64,000 nucleotides of DNA. Origin: Rhodothermales bacterium (GTDB lineage Bacteria; Bacteroidota; Rhodothermia; Rhodothermales; VXPQ01). Positions 51,419 through 60,595 of this stretch are shown piece by piece. The stretch's first letter is position 1; each line of letters begins with the position of its first letter. The notes under the pieces were generated by a model that worked only from the letters and a program-made list of their open reading frames with translations, ran no database searches and was not told where the DNA came from. The DNA is taken from NCBI GenBank assembly GCA_951812345.1, contig OX638295.1, positions 1,312,759 through 1,376,758 on the forward strand, given 5' to 3'. The translations under genes were made by a program, and so were the position numbers.

Positions 51419-54400
51419 ATGATCAGGAGATACGCTTCTTCGCTTCTCGTCCTTGGAGGTCTGCTTCTCTCTACAAGTCTCGTCCATGCGCAGACGGGTA
51501 AGATAGCAGGTACCATCACCGACGCAGTCACGGGAGAACCCTTGGCCGGAGCAAATGTGGTGGTTGAGGGCACTCGGTTGGGGGCTGCCGCCGACGCCGA
51601 GGGCAACTACTTCATTTTGCAGGTGCCCCCGGGTACGCATGCCGTACAGTCGACCATGATTGGTTTTGCAACAGTGACGCAGACCGATGTGCGGGTCTAC
51701 ATTAATCAGACGGCCCCGCTGAATTTTTCGCTTTCCCCCTCTACGGTACAAGCAGAAGAGGTGGTGGTGGTTGCGGAGCGTCCGCCTGTAGAGGTGGATC
51801 TCACGGGCAGCAAACAGCGCATGAGCGGTGAGGAGCTTGATAACAGTTGGGTGAAGACGCTCTCCGAAGCGCTTCTGATTCAGACGGGAACGAACATCCA
51901 CGGCGGTATTCGCGGGGGCTTTGGACTCGAGGACAGCTATTACATTGACGGGCTCAGCCTGCGCGACAATGTTTCAGGGGGCAACTTTGCGGGCGTCAAC
52001 ACCACGGCCATCGCGGAACTGGAGGTCCTTACCGGTGGCTGGAACGCAGAGTACGGGCGCGCGATGGGTTCGGTAATCAACATCGTCACGCGTTCTTCTT
52101 CAGACCGCATTCGCGGCACGGTACGTTCCCGATATCGCCCCGCGGGACAATATCATTGGGGTCGGAATATTTACAGCCAGGACAATTATGAATGGAAGGT
52201 GATGGCTACGCTCGACTACTGGACAGAGAACACCGGGGGAGGCGAGTGGGCCATGCGAACCCCGCAGGAGCGCCTCGATGCGTGGACGAATTTCATCACG
52301 GGGGATCTTTTCGGGGACGTTTCGCGGCGCATGCAGGATTATGCCGAGCGCTCTACCTGGGAGGGCGAGGGAACGTTCTATGGGCCGATCACGGAAGACC
52401 TGGGGTTTCTTGCTTCGGCGAAGTACGTGCGAAGCGCACCGAATTTCCCGGCTTTTCTGGAGTATTCTCAGGATTGGAATTACCAGGGCAAGCTGCATTA
52501 CCGTCTCGGCTCCCGAAATCGGTTTGAGCTTTCAGGCCTTTACCAGGGTTTCGACAACACGGATAGCCCGCGGTTGAGTTACTGGTCCAGTGAAGATGCA
52601 TTCGTTTCGGGGTTCTGGGGCCCTCCGCCGTACTACCACTCCGGTTATTCCACGTTCAAGTACTGGCCCTACGGCACCTCGAACATCTTTCAGGTTCCGA
52701 CGCCGCCGGAATACATGCGGATGCGGAGTGGACAACTGGCCTGGACGCACGTATTCAATCCTTCATCTTTTCTTGACGCCCAGGTGAGCTATACCACCAT
52801 GCGTCTGGATCGGGACAACTTCGGCCAACTCGAGGACAGCGGTTTCTATGATCCCGAGTCAGAGGAGTTTGGCACCCGCTGGGACGAGACAATGATTCCG
52901 GGCAACCCGCTGTTTCTGCTGCCTCCCATTTTTCACCGCCGTCACCCGGGCATTTTTCAACTCAAGGTGCGCTCAGAGGCCGCTGTAGCCAAGGTGGACT
53001 ACACGAATCAGGTAAGCCAGGAGATTCAATTGAAGGCCGGCGTATTCTTCTCCCCACAGTACGTGTCGAAGACCTTCAAGGCTGGAGCTATGCCGGGCGC
53101 CGTCTATTCCAATTTGGCGACGAAGCCTGATTTCAAGCCGTGGGACGCGGCAGCCTACGTGCAGGGCAAGGTGGAGTTGAACGGCATGGTGGTCAACGCA
53201 GGGCTGCGTTTCGACGCCTTTGACGCGAACACGAAAGTAGCCCCCTCGATATTCGATCCGGGCGTGTTCGACGAGGGCGGCGTGGTCACCTACGATGCGG
53301 AAACGCACGGCGTGGAAACCAGTCCCCGGGCCGTGATTTCACCACGTTTCGGCATATCCCATCCGATCACGGAGCTGACCGTGCTGCACTTCTCCTACGG
53401 TCACTTCAACCAGCGTCCGGCATGGCAACTGATCGGTGGTGGCCCGACGATTTTTCACATCACGTCGAGCTCGGAAGGCGCCCCGGATGCTTCACCTGCA
53501 GATGCGTTCGGGTTCTATCATCCTAACACTAACACGGCCAACCCGGAGCTCACCTTCGAGAAGATCATTCAGTACGAGATTGGCTTCGACCAGCATATTC
53601 CCCGGTTGGCTAATCTCGATTTAACCGCCTATTACAAGGACGGCAAGGGTCTGACTTCTCTCGGAGTGAGCCAGGGGCGGGTCGATTTTGTGGGATTCGG
53701 AGCGGGCGGCAACCTTTTCGGCCTCGGAGGTTCGGTGAACACCGAAGTGTATACCGACCCGGTGGCCACCCTTGGGTTCGCGCCGGGAGGCGGCCGTAGC
53801 CGGGTAACGACCAACGGTGGCTTCGTCGATGTGAGAGGCCTCGAAGCTTCCATCGAGACGCTCTTTTTGCGGAACGCACGCCTGAAGCTTGTTTTCAACC
53901 GCTCTTTCGTACGCTCCGGCCAGTACGGTTTCAGACAGATATTCGTCGAGCAGAATGGCGAGCCCGTACGGCCAAACCGGTTGCACGGCGTGAGCCTGAG
54001 AGACCGGGGGACCTCCGGGCAGAACAACGACCAATGGAACCCGACTACGAGCTTCAAGGCAACCCTGAACTTGTTCTCGCCGGAACAGTTCGGCCCTGGC
54101 CTTGGAAGTTTTTACCCGTTGGGCAACTGGTACGTGAACCTCTATTACAGCTTCGCCAGCGGCCACCGCTACACCTATCACTCCCCGGGGGATTTCTCGA
54201 CCGAGCCCAATAACAGGCGGTGGAAACCCTACCACAACACAAACCTGCGTATCTCGAAAGCCATTGGCCTGATTGGCTCTTCGGAGATTGAGTTCAGCGT
54301 AGACGTTCATAACGTGCTCAATACCAACCGCATCAGGTTCCCCACCTCACAGGATGCCTTGGCCGTTTACCACGAAGAAGATCAACTCCCGGTGAATCCA

Positions 54401-54487
54401 ACAACGGGAGAAGAAAGCGAATGGGACTGGTACGATCTCGTCCAGCTTCCCCGGCAGGTGTTTTTCGGGGTACAATTGAGCTTTTAA
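51419..54487 (+). CDS. TonB-dependent receptor with CarboxypepD_reg-like domain
   Basis: A 1022-aa outer-membrane receptor. The signal peptide MIRRYASSLLVLGGLL...VHAQ is followed by a carboxypeptidase-regulatory-like domain (about 27-110: GKIAGTITDAVTGEPLAGANVVVEG...MIGFATVTQTDV). A TonB-box-like EEVVVVAERP, a plug domain (about 125-225: GFGLEDSYYIDGLSLRDNV, ELEVLTGGWNAEYGRAMGSVINIVTR) and a 22-strand barrel ending VFFGVQLSF come next. It lacks a SusD partner, so it is not a SusCD pair. It heads an operon with a sorted secreted protein and a PorV-like barrel. The role is probably uptake of an oligosaccharide; substrate inferred from neighbours only. Confidence 0.9.
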   Translation: MIRRYASSLLVLGGLLLSTSLVHAQTGKIAGTITDAVTGEPLAGANVVVEGTRLGAAADAEGNYFILQVPPGTHAVQSTMIGFATVTQTDVRVYINQTAPLNFSLSPSTVQAEEVVVVAERPPVEVDLTGSKQRMSGEELDNSWVKTLSEALLIQTGTNIHGGIRGGFGLEDSYYIDGLSLRDNVSGGNFAGVNTTAIAELEVLTGGWNAEYGRAMGSVINIVTRSSSDRIRGTVRSRYRPAGQYHWGRNIYSQDNYEWKVMATLDYWTENTGGGEWAMRTPQERLDAWTNFITGDLFGDVSRRMQDYAERSTWEGEGTFYGPITEDLGFLASAKYVRSAPNFPAFLEYSQDWNYQGKLHYRLGSRNRFELSGLYQGFDNTDSPRLSYWSSEDAFVSGFWGPPPYYHSGYSTFKYWPYGTSNIFQVPTPPEYMRMRSGQLAWTHVFNPSSFLDAQVSYTTMRLDRDNFGQLEDSGFYDPESEEFGTRWDETMIPGNPLFLLPPIFHRRHPGIFQLKVRSEAAVAKVDYTNQVSQEIQLKAGVFFSPQYVSKTFKAGAMPGAVYSNLATKPDFKPWDAAAYVQGKVELNGMVVNAGLRFDAFDANTKVAPSIFDPGVFDEGGVVTYDAETHGVETSPRAVISPRFGISHPITELTVLHFSYGHFNQRPAWQLIGGGPTIFHITSSSEGAPDASPADAFGFYHPNTNTANPELTFEKIIQYEIGFDQHIPRLANLDLTAYYKDGKGLTSLGVSQGRVDFVGFGAGGNLFGLGGSVNTEVYTDPVATLGFAPGGGRSRVTTNGGFVDVRGLEASIETLFLRNARLKLVFNRSFVRSGQYGFRQIFVEQNGEPVRPNRLHGVSLRDRGTSGQNNDQWNPTTSFKATLNLFSPEQFGPGLGSFYPLGNWYVNLYYSFASGHRYTYHSPGDFSTEPNNRRWKPYHNTNLRISKAIGLIGSSEIEFSVDVHNVLNTNRIRFPTSQDALAVYHEEDQLPVNPTTGEESEWDWYDLVQLPRQVFFGVQLSF

Positions 54488-54533
54488 TCGCCCAGGAAGC
54501 AAATTTTTTTCAGCCTAACCGGAGCCCAGACCG

Positions 54534-56519
54534 ATGAGCATAACGACACGGCAAGTCTCCTTTTTCACAGCCTTCGTGGTAGGCGCTGTCCTGGCTGCGT
54601 TCCCCGCCCCGGTCGCTGCACAGAACATTACTGACCACCAACTCACGCGGGGCAAGTTCTGGACCATTGTCAGTGAAGCAGTTCCCAACCCAGCCGCCTG
54701 GCGGTCCGCCTACCCGGGCTACTTCGAGGCCCCTACGAGTTGGTTCAACACCTTCGAAAACTGGGTCGCTCTTGTCGACGGGGACTTGATCGTTGCCGGT
54801 CCGCCCACCTTCAACGTCGTCGGGCACACGTTGGTGAAGAACTACAACTTCAGCCAAAGCGCGCAGGAAGCCGAGGAGTATTCCTTCGATGTGGTCACTT
54901 CCATTGATCCGTCAGCAGCCGGCGTGCCGACTATCCCCTTGCGGGTATCCCGAAAGAGGATGGTCTGGAGCCTGCCGCAGTACGACGACTTCATCATACA
55001 GCGCGAGGTGTACACGAACGAGGGCAGCACCACCATCCAGGACTGGTATCACGCCGTTACCTACAGCATAAATATCGCTACGGGCGTGCCGTATGCGACT
55101 CCGTTCGATGACGAATACGTCTGGGATGCCTCCTTCAGCAATTTTCGGGAAGAACAGGGGAACTTCGTGTTTTACGACGACACTGCCATGCCGCCGAACC
55201 AGAACCCCGTGGCCTATAGCATCTCCCCCGGCGACGTCACGGGCGACCGGGGAGACCCGGGCAATATCACCATCCAGAATTCGATTGATCGCAGGCTCTA
55301 TTCGCCCCAGATATTCACCGACAACATCGTGGATGTGACGCCTAACAAGCTCGGTGAGAAGACGGTCTATCAAGGAATCTATCACCGGATTCTGAATGAG
55401 AACCCGGGCGCGCCCGACGAAGAGTTCTGGCAGCCCACGAACAGGGACCCGGACTATGTTCTCACGCGCATGACCCCTGAGCAGCCGCGGATGAGCTGGC
55501 GCGAGGCGAACGCTGACGCGTCCACCGTCGATGGCAATATCTATGAGCGCCTTGGCGCCTTCAACCTGGGCATTGGCCCCTATGACATTGCTCCCGGAGA
55601 TTCCGTCGAACTGATCCGGGTGATCGCGCTCGGGGAGATGGACCGCAACGTTACCGAGCGGGGTGGCCTGGAGGCCACGCAGAACTACCTTGAGGCGGGA
55701 ATGGCCAATCTGAAGGAGAACTGGGCAGCCGCTCTGGGGATCGTAGAGGCCTGGCAACGCACCGGGGACTGGAACGCCGGCGTCACCGCCTATCCGCCGC
55801 CTACCGTCGGCGACGCTCCTTTCGCCAGCAACGACGACATGATCCAGGTCGAGCTGTTCGCCGATCCCGAGACGGGCACGCAGGGGTTCGATATTACCTT
55901 CACGGCCGTGCCGAACGGCTACGTTGATCCGATTAAGGGACGCAACGATTGGGCCGGGTACAAAATATACCAGTCTGAGTCGCGCATAGAAGGCCCTTGG
56001 GAGGAAGTGGCAAACATTTCCCGGGATCAGGCCGCCGGGTTGACGACCGGCAATAAGGTCACCTACCGCCTTGCAACGAAATCGGGTATTCCGTATCGCT
56101 ACTGGGTGACTTCCTATGACGAAGATGGGCTGGAGAGTGGGTTTACGGCCTACACCTATGACGCGCTGGCCGCCAAGCCAGCGCCAAGCAACGACCTGTC
56201 GCAGGTACTGGTTATCCCTAATCCTTTCCGGCAGGTCAGTGGTCTTTCCGATCCCTCCGAAGAAAAGAGAATCAGCTTTCTGAACATTCCCGGGATGTGC
56301 ACCATCCGCATTTTCAACGTCGCTGGAGAGCTGATTCGGGCTATTGAGCACAACGACGGTTTCGGGGAGGCAGCCTGGGGGAGCACGCGCGAAGGCGACT
56401 ATCTGCTGACCCGCTTCTTTCAAAACGTGCAGCCCGGTGTGTACATCTACCACATCGAGTCGCATGTGCCCGGCCACGAAGGAGAGACGCGCATGGGCAA
56501 GTTCATCATCATCAAGTGA
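54534..56519 (+). CDS. Secreted protein with type IX-like C-terminal sorting domain
   Basis: A 661-aa exported protein. The signal is FFTAFVVGAVLAAFPAPVAAQ. The large central part (residues about 30-540) is unknown and contains a fibronectin-like stretch (FDITFTAVPN...DWAGYKIYQSESRIEGPWEEVANI...YRYWVTSYDEDGLESG). The last 90 residues (VLVIPNPFRQV...ISFLNIPGMCTIRIFNVAGELIR...VQPGVYIYHIES...GKFIIIK) match the C-terminal sorting domains handled by the type IX pathway. It lies 46 bp after the receptor and 53 bp before a PorV-like gene. It is probably a surface ligand-binding partner of the receptor. Confidence 0.78.
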   Translation: MSITTRQVSFFTAFVVGAVLAAFPAPVAAQNITDHQLTRGKFWTIVSEAVPNPAAWRSAYPGYFEAPTSWFNTFENWVALVDGDLIVAGPPTFNVVGHTLVKNYNFSQSAQEAEEYSFDVVTSIDPSAAGVPTIPLRVSRKRMVWSLPQYDDFIIQREVYTNEGSTTIQDWYHAVTYSINIATGVPYATPFDDEYVWDASFSNFREEQGNFVFYDDTAMPPNQNPVAYSISPGDVTGDRGDPGNITIQNSIDRRLYSPQIFTDNIVDVTPNKLGEKTVYQGIYHRILNENPGAPDEEFWQPTNRDPDYVLTRMTPEQPRMSWREANADASTVDGNIYERLGAFNLGIGPYDIAPGDSVELIRVIALGEMDRNVTERGGLEATQNYLEAGMANLKENWAAALGIVEAWQRTGDWNAGVTAYPPPTVGDAPFASNDDMIQVELFADPETGTQGFDITFTAVPNGYVDPIKGRNDWAGYKIYQSESRIEGPWEEVANISRDQAAGLTTGNKVTYRLATKSGIPYRYWVTSYDEDGLESGFTAYTYDALAAKPAPSNDLSQVLVIPNPFRQVSGLSDPSEEKRISFLNIPGMCTIRIFNVAGELIRAIEHNDGFGEAAWGSTREGDYLLTRFFQNVQPGVYIYHIESHVPGHEGETRMGKFIIIK

Positions 56520-56572
56520 GTAAAATCTTAACGTCTTCCGAACGCTGAGAATTTCTACCGGGGGTAGCCAAG

Positions 56573-57616
56573 ATGAAAAAATATGCCTTACTCGCCTGTG
56601 CATCGATCCTGTTTCTGGCGGTGCATCCGGCCCATGGGCAACTCGAGCCTGACGTGGGCATTGGTGTCGAATCGCCCGCTTTTCAGCGGGTCGGCCAATC
56701 CGGTTTTCAGTTTTTGAAGCTGCCCACAAGTGCGCGCCAAGCGGGCATTGGCGGCATCCTGTCTTCCGCAGGCTATGCGGACGCCGCCACGGTATTCACC
56801 AATCCGGCTTCGATCGTGAACGTTGAGAATTTCAATGTGGCGATTTCTCACGTGCAATGGTTCGCCGACATTGCTTATCAGAGCGCCGCCGCCCTCAAGC
56901 ACTTTGAGGGCATAGGCGCCGTAGGCGTTCACGTCTTCTACCTCGATTACGGAGACATGCCGAGGACCGAAAACCGCCCCATTCTGGACCAGGGGGTGCC
57001 TACCGGGCGATCGGAGGTGCTCACCGGCCTGGGCACGGTTTCCGCCCATAATCTGGTGGCGGGGGTCAGCTACGCCCGCCGCATCACGGACCGCCTTTAT
57101 TTTGGCGCCAACGCCAAATACATTTCCGAGACGCTCGATGATGCTAACGTCGGCGCCTGGGCCGTCGATGTGGGTACGGTCTTTTACACGGGCCTTCGCA
57201 GTCTTCGTGTAACCATGGTTGGCAAAAATATCGGTCCCGACACCCAAATCGCCGAGTTCGACGACCGCATAGGCTACGAACCCGCCAACGTGCGGATGCC
57301 TGTGAATTTCAGTTTAGGCCTTGCCTACGATGTGATCGAGGCCGGGGAGGCCGGCCCGCATGCCTGGACCTTCGCCGCCGAGTTCGTTCATCCGAACGAC
57401 GGCCCTGAAAAGGTGAACACAGGGACGGAGTATGTCTTTCGGGACCTGCTTGCGCTACGGGCAGGATACCGGTTCAATTACGACGAGGAAGGCCTCACCT
57501 TTGGGGGCGGCCTGAAAGTTACCACCAGCGCCGGGGGCATCGCCGTCAACTATGCATGGTGGGACTTCGGCGTTCTCGGATCCACCCATATGTTCTCGCT
57601 GTCCTTCGGACGGTAG
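56573..57616 (+). CDS. PorV/PorQ-family (UPF0164) outer-membrane barrel protein
   Basis: A 347-aa exported barrel protein with signal MKKYALLACASILFLAVHPAHG. It has the PorV-type start FQFLKLPTSARQAGIGGILSSAGYADAATVFTNPASI, a repeated hydrophobic strand pattern and the final strand STHMFSLSFGR. PorV shuttles type IX cargo to surface attachment; family members in operons with receptors may have dedicated cargo. The gene directly follows a protein with a sorting-type C terminus, which fits such a pairing. A Shine-Dalgarno-like GGGGG lies upstream of the ATG. Confidence 0.87.
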   Translation: MKKYALLACASILFLAVHPAHGQLEPDVGIGVESPAFQRVGQSGFQFLKLPTSARQAGIGGILSSAGYADAATVFTNPASIVNVENFNVAISHVQWFADIAYQSAAALKHFEGIGAVGVHVFYLDYGDMPRTENRPILDQGVPTGRSEVLTGLGTVSAHNLVAGVSYARRITDRLYFGANAKYISETLDDANVGAWAVDVGTVFYTGLRSLRVTMVGKNIGPDTQIAEFDDRIGYEPANVRMPVNFSLGLAYDVIEAGEAGPHAWTFAAEFVHPNDGPEKVNTGTEYVFRDLLALRAGYRFNYDEEGLTFGGGLKVTTSAGGIAVNYAWWDFGVLGSTHMFSLSFGR

Positions 57617-57658
57617 GGCTCCTGTCCTCAAGACACCGCCAACCAACTCCGAGCACGT

Positions 57659-60400
57659 ATGGAACCGACCCCACCGGCGAACGCATCTCGCGCCGCCGCG
57701 CGACCGGGGCGTTGGCGTACAGTGGAGCCTCGATGGCGAAGTATCGCTGCCGTCCTTCTTCTTGCCGCCACGGTATTTGGCGGATCTGCTCAACGGGCGG
57801 CGTCTCAGACCGACCCGGTCACAGCGCGTGAGGTCGACGGTTACGTCGAGATCGACAACGGTCTCGTCAAAGCCCGATTCACGCCGGGACCCGAAGGCGT
57901 CGATCAGGCCTTTTTTGCCGCGCAGGCCGGGCAATGGGTGCTTGTGGCCGAGGCGTTTCGTCCTCCCAACCCGCGCCCGCACACCACCACCGCACTGTAC
58001 CTGGATCGCTCCAACGAACAGGGTCGGGCCCTGAGTATTGCGGAGGAATACCGCGTGATCGTCCCCGAAGTACTTCGTACGGTGCAGGTGAGCCAGGAAA
58101 CTCCCGAGGAAGTACGGGTGGTGCTTACCGGGGAAACCCCTATGGCGCGCGTCGAGCAGATCGTGAGCCTGCAACGGGGAAGAAACATCATCCACGTCGA
58201 CGTGCGGGGGGTACTCCGGGGCGATCCGCCGCAATTGGAATATCTGTTTTCCCCATTTGCCTTCGCTGAGGCGGGATCCCCGGATTTCAGCCATGCGCCG
58301 GCCTACAAGCGATCTCCCGGCGATGTCATTGGCGATCGCGCCTTCTTTGCGCCCGCGGCCATCGTGCAGACCGGGAGCGTGTTTGCGGCCCTGATACCCG
58401 ATCTTGACCAGATCAACGAGCACATTGTATATGGACAACACGCGCGACCTCAAAAGCATCCCTGGATTTTCGGCGTTCCTATCGATTCGTCCAGGATATC
58501 CATGCCGGCCGTGTTGGATCTGGAACTTGCCTCCGGGATGACGAATCACCCGCTGCTGGCGTATGGCGTCATGGACGCGATCACGGAGCAGCATGTCTAC
58601 TGGCGTCATGAAAACGCGGGTGGAACCCTCGTTCGTACGCTTTCCGACAACGAGGTGCGTTACGGGATGGATCTCATCCTGGACGCCGAAGCCTCGCCTT
58701 ACCGGGGATACCAAAGAGCGGCTACTTTTCTCTGGGACCGTTACGGGAGGCACTACTTCCAGCGCCCACGCCCCCAGGCGATGCCGTTCGCCGAGTATGC
58801 CTCGATTTCGTATCCGGCATCTTTGGCCTATAAAGGTTTTACCGTCGAGTTTCAAGACGGGAAACCTGTCATGGTCCACCGGGACCCTGAAGGACCGGAT
58901 ACCTGGAATTCCTGGCAACAGTGGGAAATGGAGGGTCAGCCGGTCGGGGCGCTGCGGCTCACGGCGCCGCAGTGGTTTCATCTGACATACAATACAGCCT
59001 GGTGGAATAACGTGGCGGATGCCACCGGATTCTATTATTGGGGCGAGCGGCTTGGAGACCCCTCACTCATCGACAAAGCCCGCCGCATGGTCAACCTGGC
59101 TCTCATGGCGCCGCAGCATGAGGGTTTGTTTCCCTCCCTCTACGATCTGAACGAGAAGCGTTGGATAGGCAGCCTCTGGCGGTTTCCGACCGAGGGGTAC
59201 GATCCGGACGAAACACGGACGTACTGGAACTGGGAAGAGGGGGACTATCAGACGGCATCGGCCAGTGTGACTGCGGGCTATCTGATGGAGGTCTATCGTC
59301 TCTATCAGAAAGACCCGCGTATTCTGGATTACGTCCAGCGGTATGGCGACTTTCTTATAGCACATATGCAGCCCGAAGGCAGTGTGCCCGCCTGGTTCAC
59401 CGAGCATCTCGAACCTCGTCCAAGCATGCGCTGGAACGCCGATGGCGGAGCGCATGCGTGGGTACTCAGCGAACTTTATCGTGCTACCGGTGAAGAGAAA
59501 TTCCTGCAAGCAGCCAAACGTGCCGCACAGTTTCTGATAGATGACGTAATGCCTCAACAAAAATGGGTGGATTTCGAGGCGCTTTACTCCTGTGCCGTCA
59601 AGGCCGAGACCTTCTTCGATCCGCGGACAGGCCAGCCGCCGCGCAACGCCATGTCGATGTCGTGGGCCTTGCAGGGTTTTGTTTCGCTCTATGACGTAAC
59701 CGGGGAATCGCATTACCTTGAAGCGGCCGAGGCCATTGCGGACTATGCCAGTTTTCTGCAAACGGTGTGGGCGCCGCACTATATCATTACGGCGTATCCC
59801 TTCGGGGGCTTCTCTTCACAGATCGGCGATGCCGAATGGCTGGATCAGCGTGACCACCGGTTCGCCGGAATACTTGTCCGACTCGGGTTGCTTACCGGGC
59901 GGCAGGACCTGGTCGAGCGAGGGGTGGCAGCCGCCCGTTCCTCGCTTGCACTGCTTACCTTTCCCCGGCATGTCGAGAACGGGATATACAATGCTCCGAC
60001 GTTTCCACTGGGGCTGGGGCCGGAGAACATCGATCATGAAGGGTTTCCCCAGACCCCACTCCGCTCCGGGCCGAGCTGGGCTGAGGTAGGCGGACTGGCT
60101 GCTGCCGCCGACGTACTGCGTCAACTCGGCGGCCTCTACGTCAACGTGGAGCGGGATATGGCCGTGGCGGTTGATGGAATTGCAGCCCGAAGTTATTCCC
60201 TTGACGGACGGACGCTCCGGGTGAACGTCGAAAAGCTGCTTACCGTGTTGCCGGTACCCTACGACGAGCCGTATGAGGTGCTCCTGAAGGTCGAAGGGTT
60301 ACCGGATGACGGCTCTTATACGCTGGTTGTGGGCGACGAAGCGCCCCTTGAAAGGTCGGCGGCGGAACTGGTCCGCTATCCGCTGAAAATTCGTCCATGA
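57659..60400 (+). CDS. Large exported protein, probable six-hairpin (alpha/alpha) carbohydrate-active enzyme
   Basis: A 913-aa protein I cannot place in a named family. A late signal region (WRSIAAVLLLAATVFGGSAQRAASQ) precedes a beta-sandwich-like part (about 60-330; VDGYVEIDNGLVKARFTPGPEGVDQ). A long helical region follows (about 400-820) with the paired helices and aromatic motifs of (alpha/alpha)6 glycosidases and epimerases: WWNNVADATGFYYWGERLGDP, WNWEEGDYQTASASVTAGYLMEVY and MRWNADGGAHAWVLSELYRATGEEKFL. A small beta domain ends it. It is the likely catabolic enzyme of the locus. Candidate acids are abundant, but I cannot assign a catalytic pair. A GTG start within the N terminus is possible. 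Confidence 0.62.
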   Translation: MEPTPPANASRAAARPGRWRTVEPRWRSIAAVLLLAATVFGGSAQRAASQTDPVTAREVDGYVEIDNGLVKARFTPGPEGVDQAFFAAQAGQWVLVAEAFRPPNPRPHTTTALYLDRSNEQGRALSIAEEYRVIVPEVLRTVQVSQETPEEVRVVLTGETPMARVEQIVSLQRGRNIIHVDVRGVLRGDPPQLEYLFSPFAFAEAGSPDFSHAPAYKRSPGDVIGDRAFFAPAAIVQTGSVFAALIPDLDQINEHIVYGQHARPQKHPWIFGVPIDSSRISMPAVLDLELASGMTNHPLLAYGVMDAITEQHVYWRHENAGGTLVRTLSDNEVRYGMDLILDAEASPYRGYQRAATFLWDRYGRHYFQRPRPQAMPFAEYASISYPASLAYKGFTVEFQDGKPVMVHRDPEGPDTWNSWQQWEMEGQPVGALRLTAPQWFHLTYNTAWWNNVADATGFYYWGERLGDPSLIDKARRMVNLALMAPQHEGLFPSLYDLNEKRWIGSLWRFPTEGYDPDETRTYWNWEEGDYQTASASVTAGYLMEVYRLYQKDPRILDYVQRYGDFLIAHMQPEGSVPAWFTEHLEPRPSMRWNADGGAHAWVLSELYRATGEEKFLQAAKRAAQFLIDDVMPQQKWVDFEALYSCAVKAETFFDPRTGQPPRNAMSMSWALQGFVSLYDVTGESHYLEAAEAIADYASFLQTVWAPHYIITAYPFGGFSSQIGDAEWLDQRDHRFAGILVRLGLLTGRQDLVERGVAAARSSLALLTFPRHVENGIYNAPTFPLGLGPENIDHEGFPQTPLRSGPSWAEVGGLAAAADVLRQLGGLYVNVERDMAVAVDGIAARSYSLDGRTLRVNVEKLLTVLPVPYDEPYEVLLKVEGLPDDGSYTLVVGDEAPLERSAAELVRYPLKIRP

Positions 60401-60456
60401 TACGCACGGTGGTCAGATGCATACGCCCCCTGTCGCGCGCGAGGGAGGGGGAGCAT

Positions 60457-60476
60457 CACCTGTTCGGTGTTTTTTT
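60457..60476 (+). terminator. Possible terminator before the DUF6786-like gene
   Basis: CACC-TGTTC-GGTG is followed at once by TTTTTTT. The stem is short (4 bp), but the position just after the end of the 913-aa protein gene is sensible. This would separate the lipoprotein gene into its own unit. Confidence 0.35.
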
Positions 60477-60595
60477 ATCGTATCATCCTAATGGCGCCGT
60501 GCGGAGTGCATTGTGAAAAGACGGCTGACCCCAGGGGCTTTTGTGCGTCAATGTGGAAGACATGCTGGTTTCTTTGACGAAAAAGAGGATTACCT

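Noticed and set aside
54912-56729. 605-aa minus-strand open frame
   Set aside because: It is fully antisense to a well-supported exported protein with signal and sorting domains, has no recognisable motifs, and reflects GC-rich codon use.
57455-58981. 508-aa minus-strand open frame
   Set aside because: Antisense to the PorV-like gene end and the 913-aa protein gene; low-complexity basic composition and no domain pattern.
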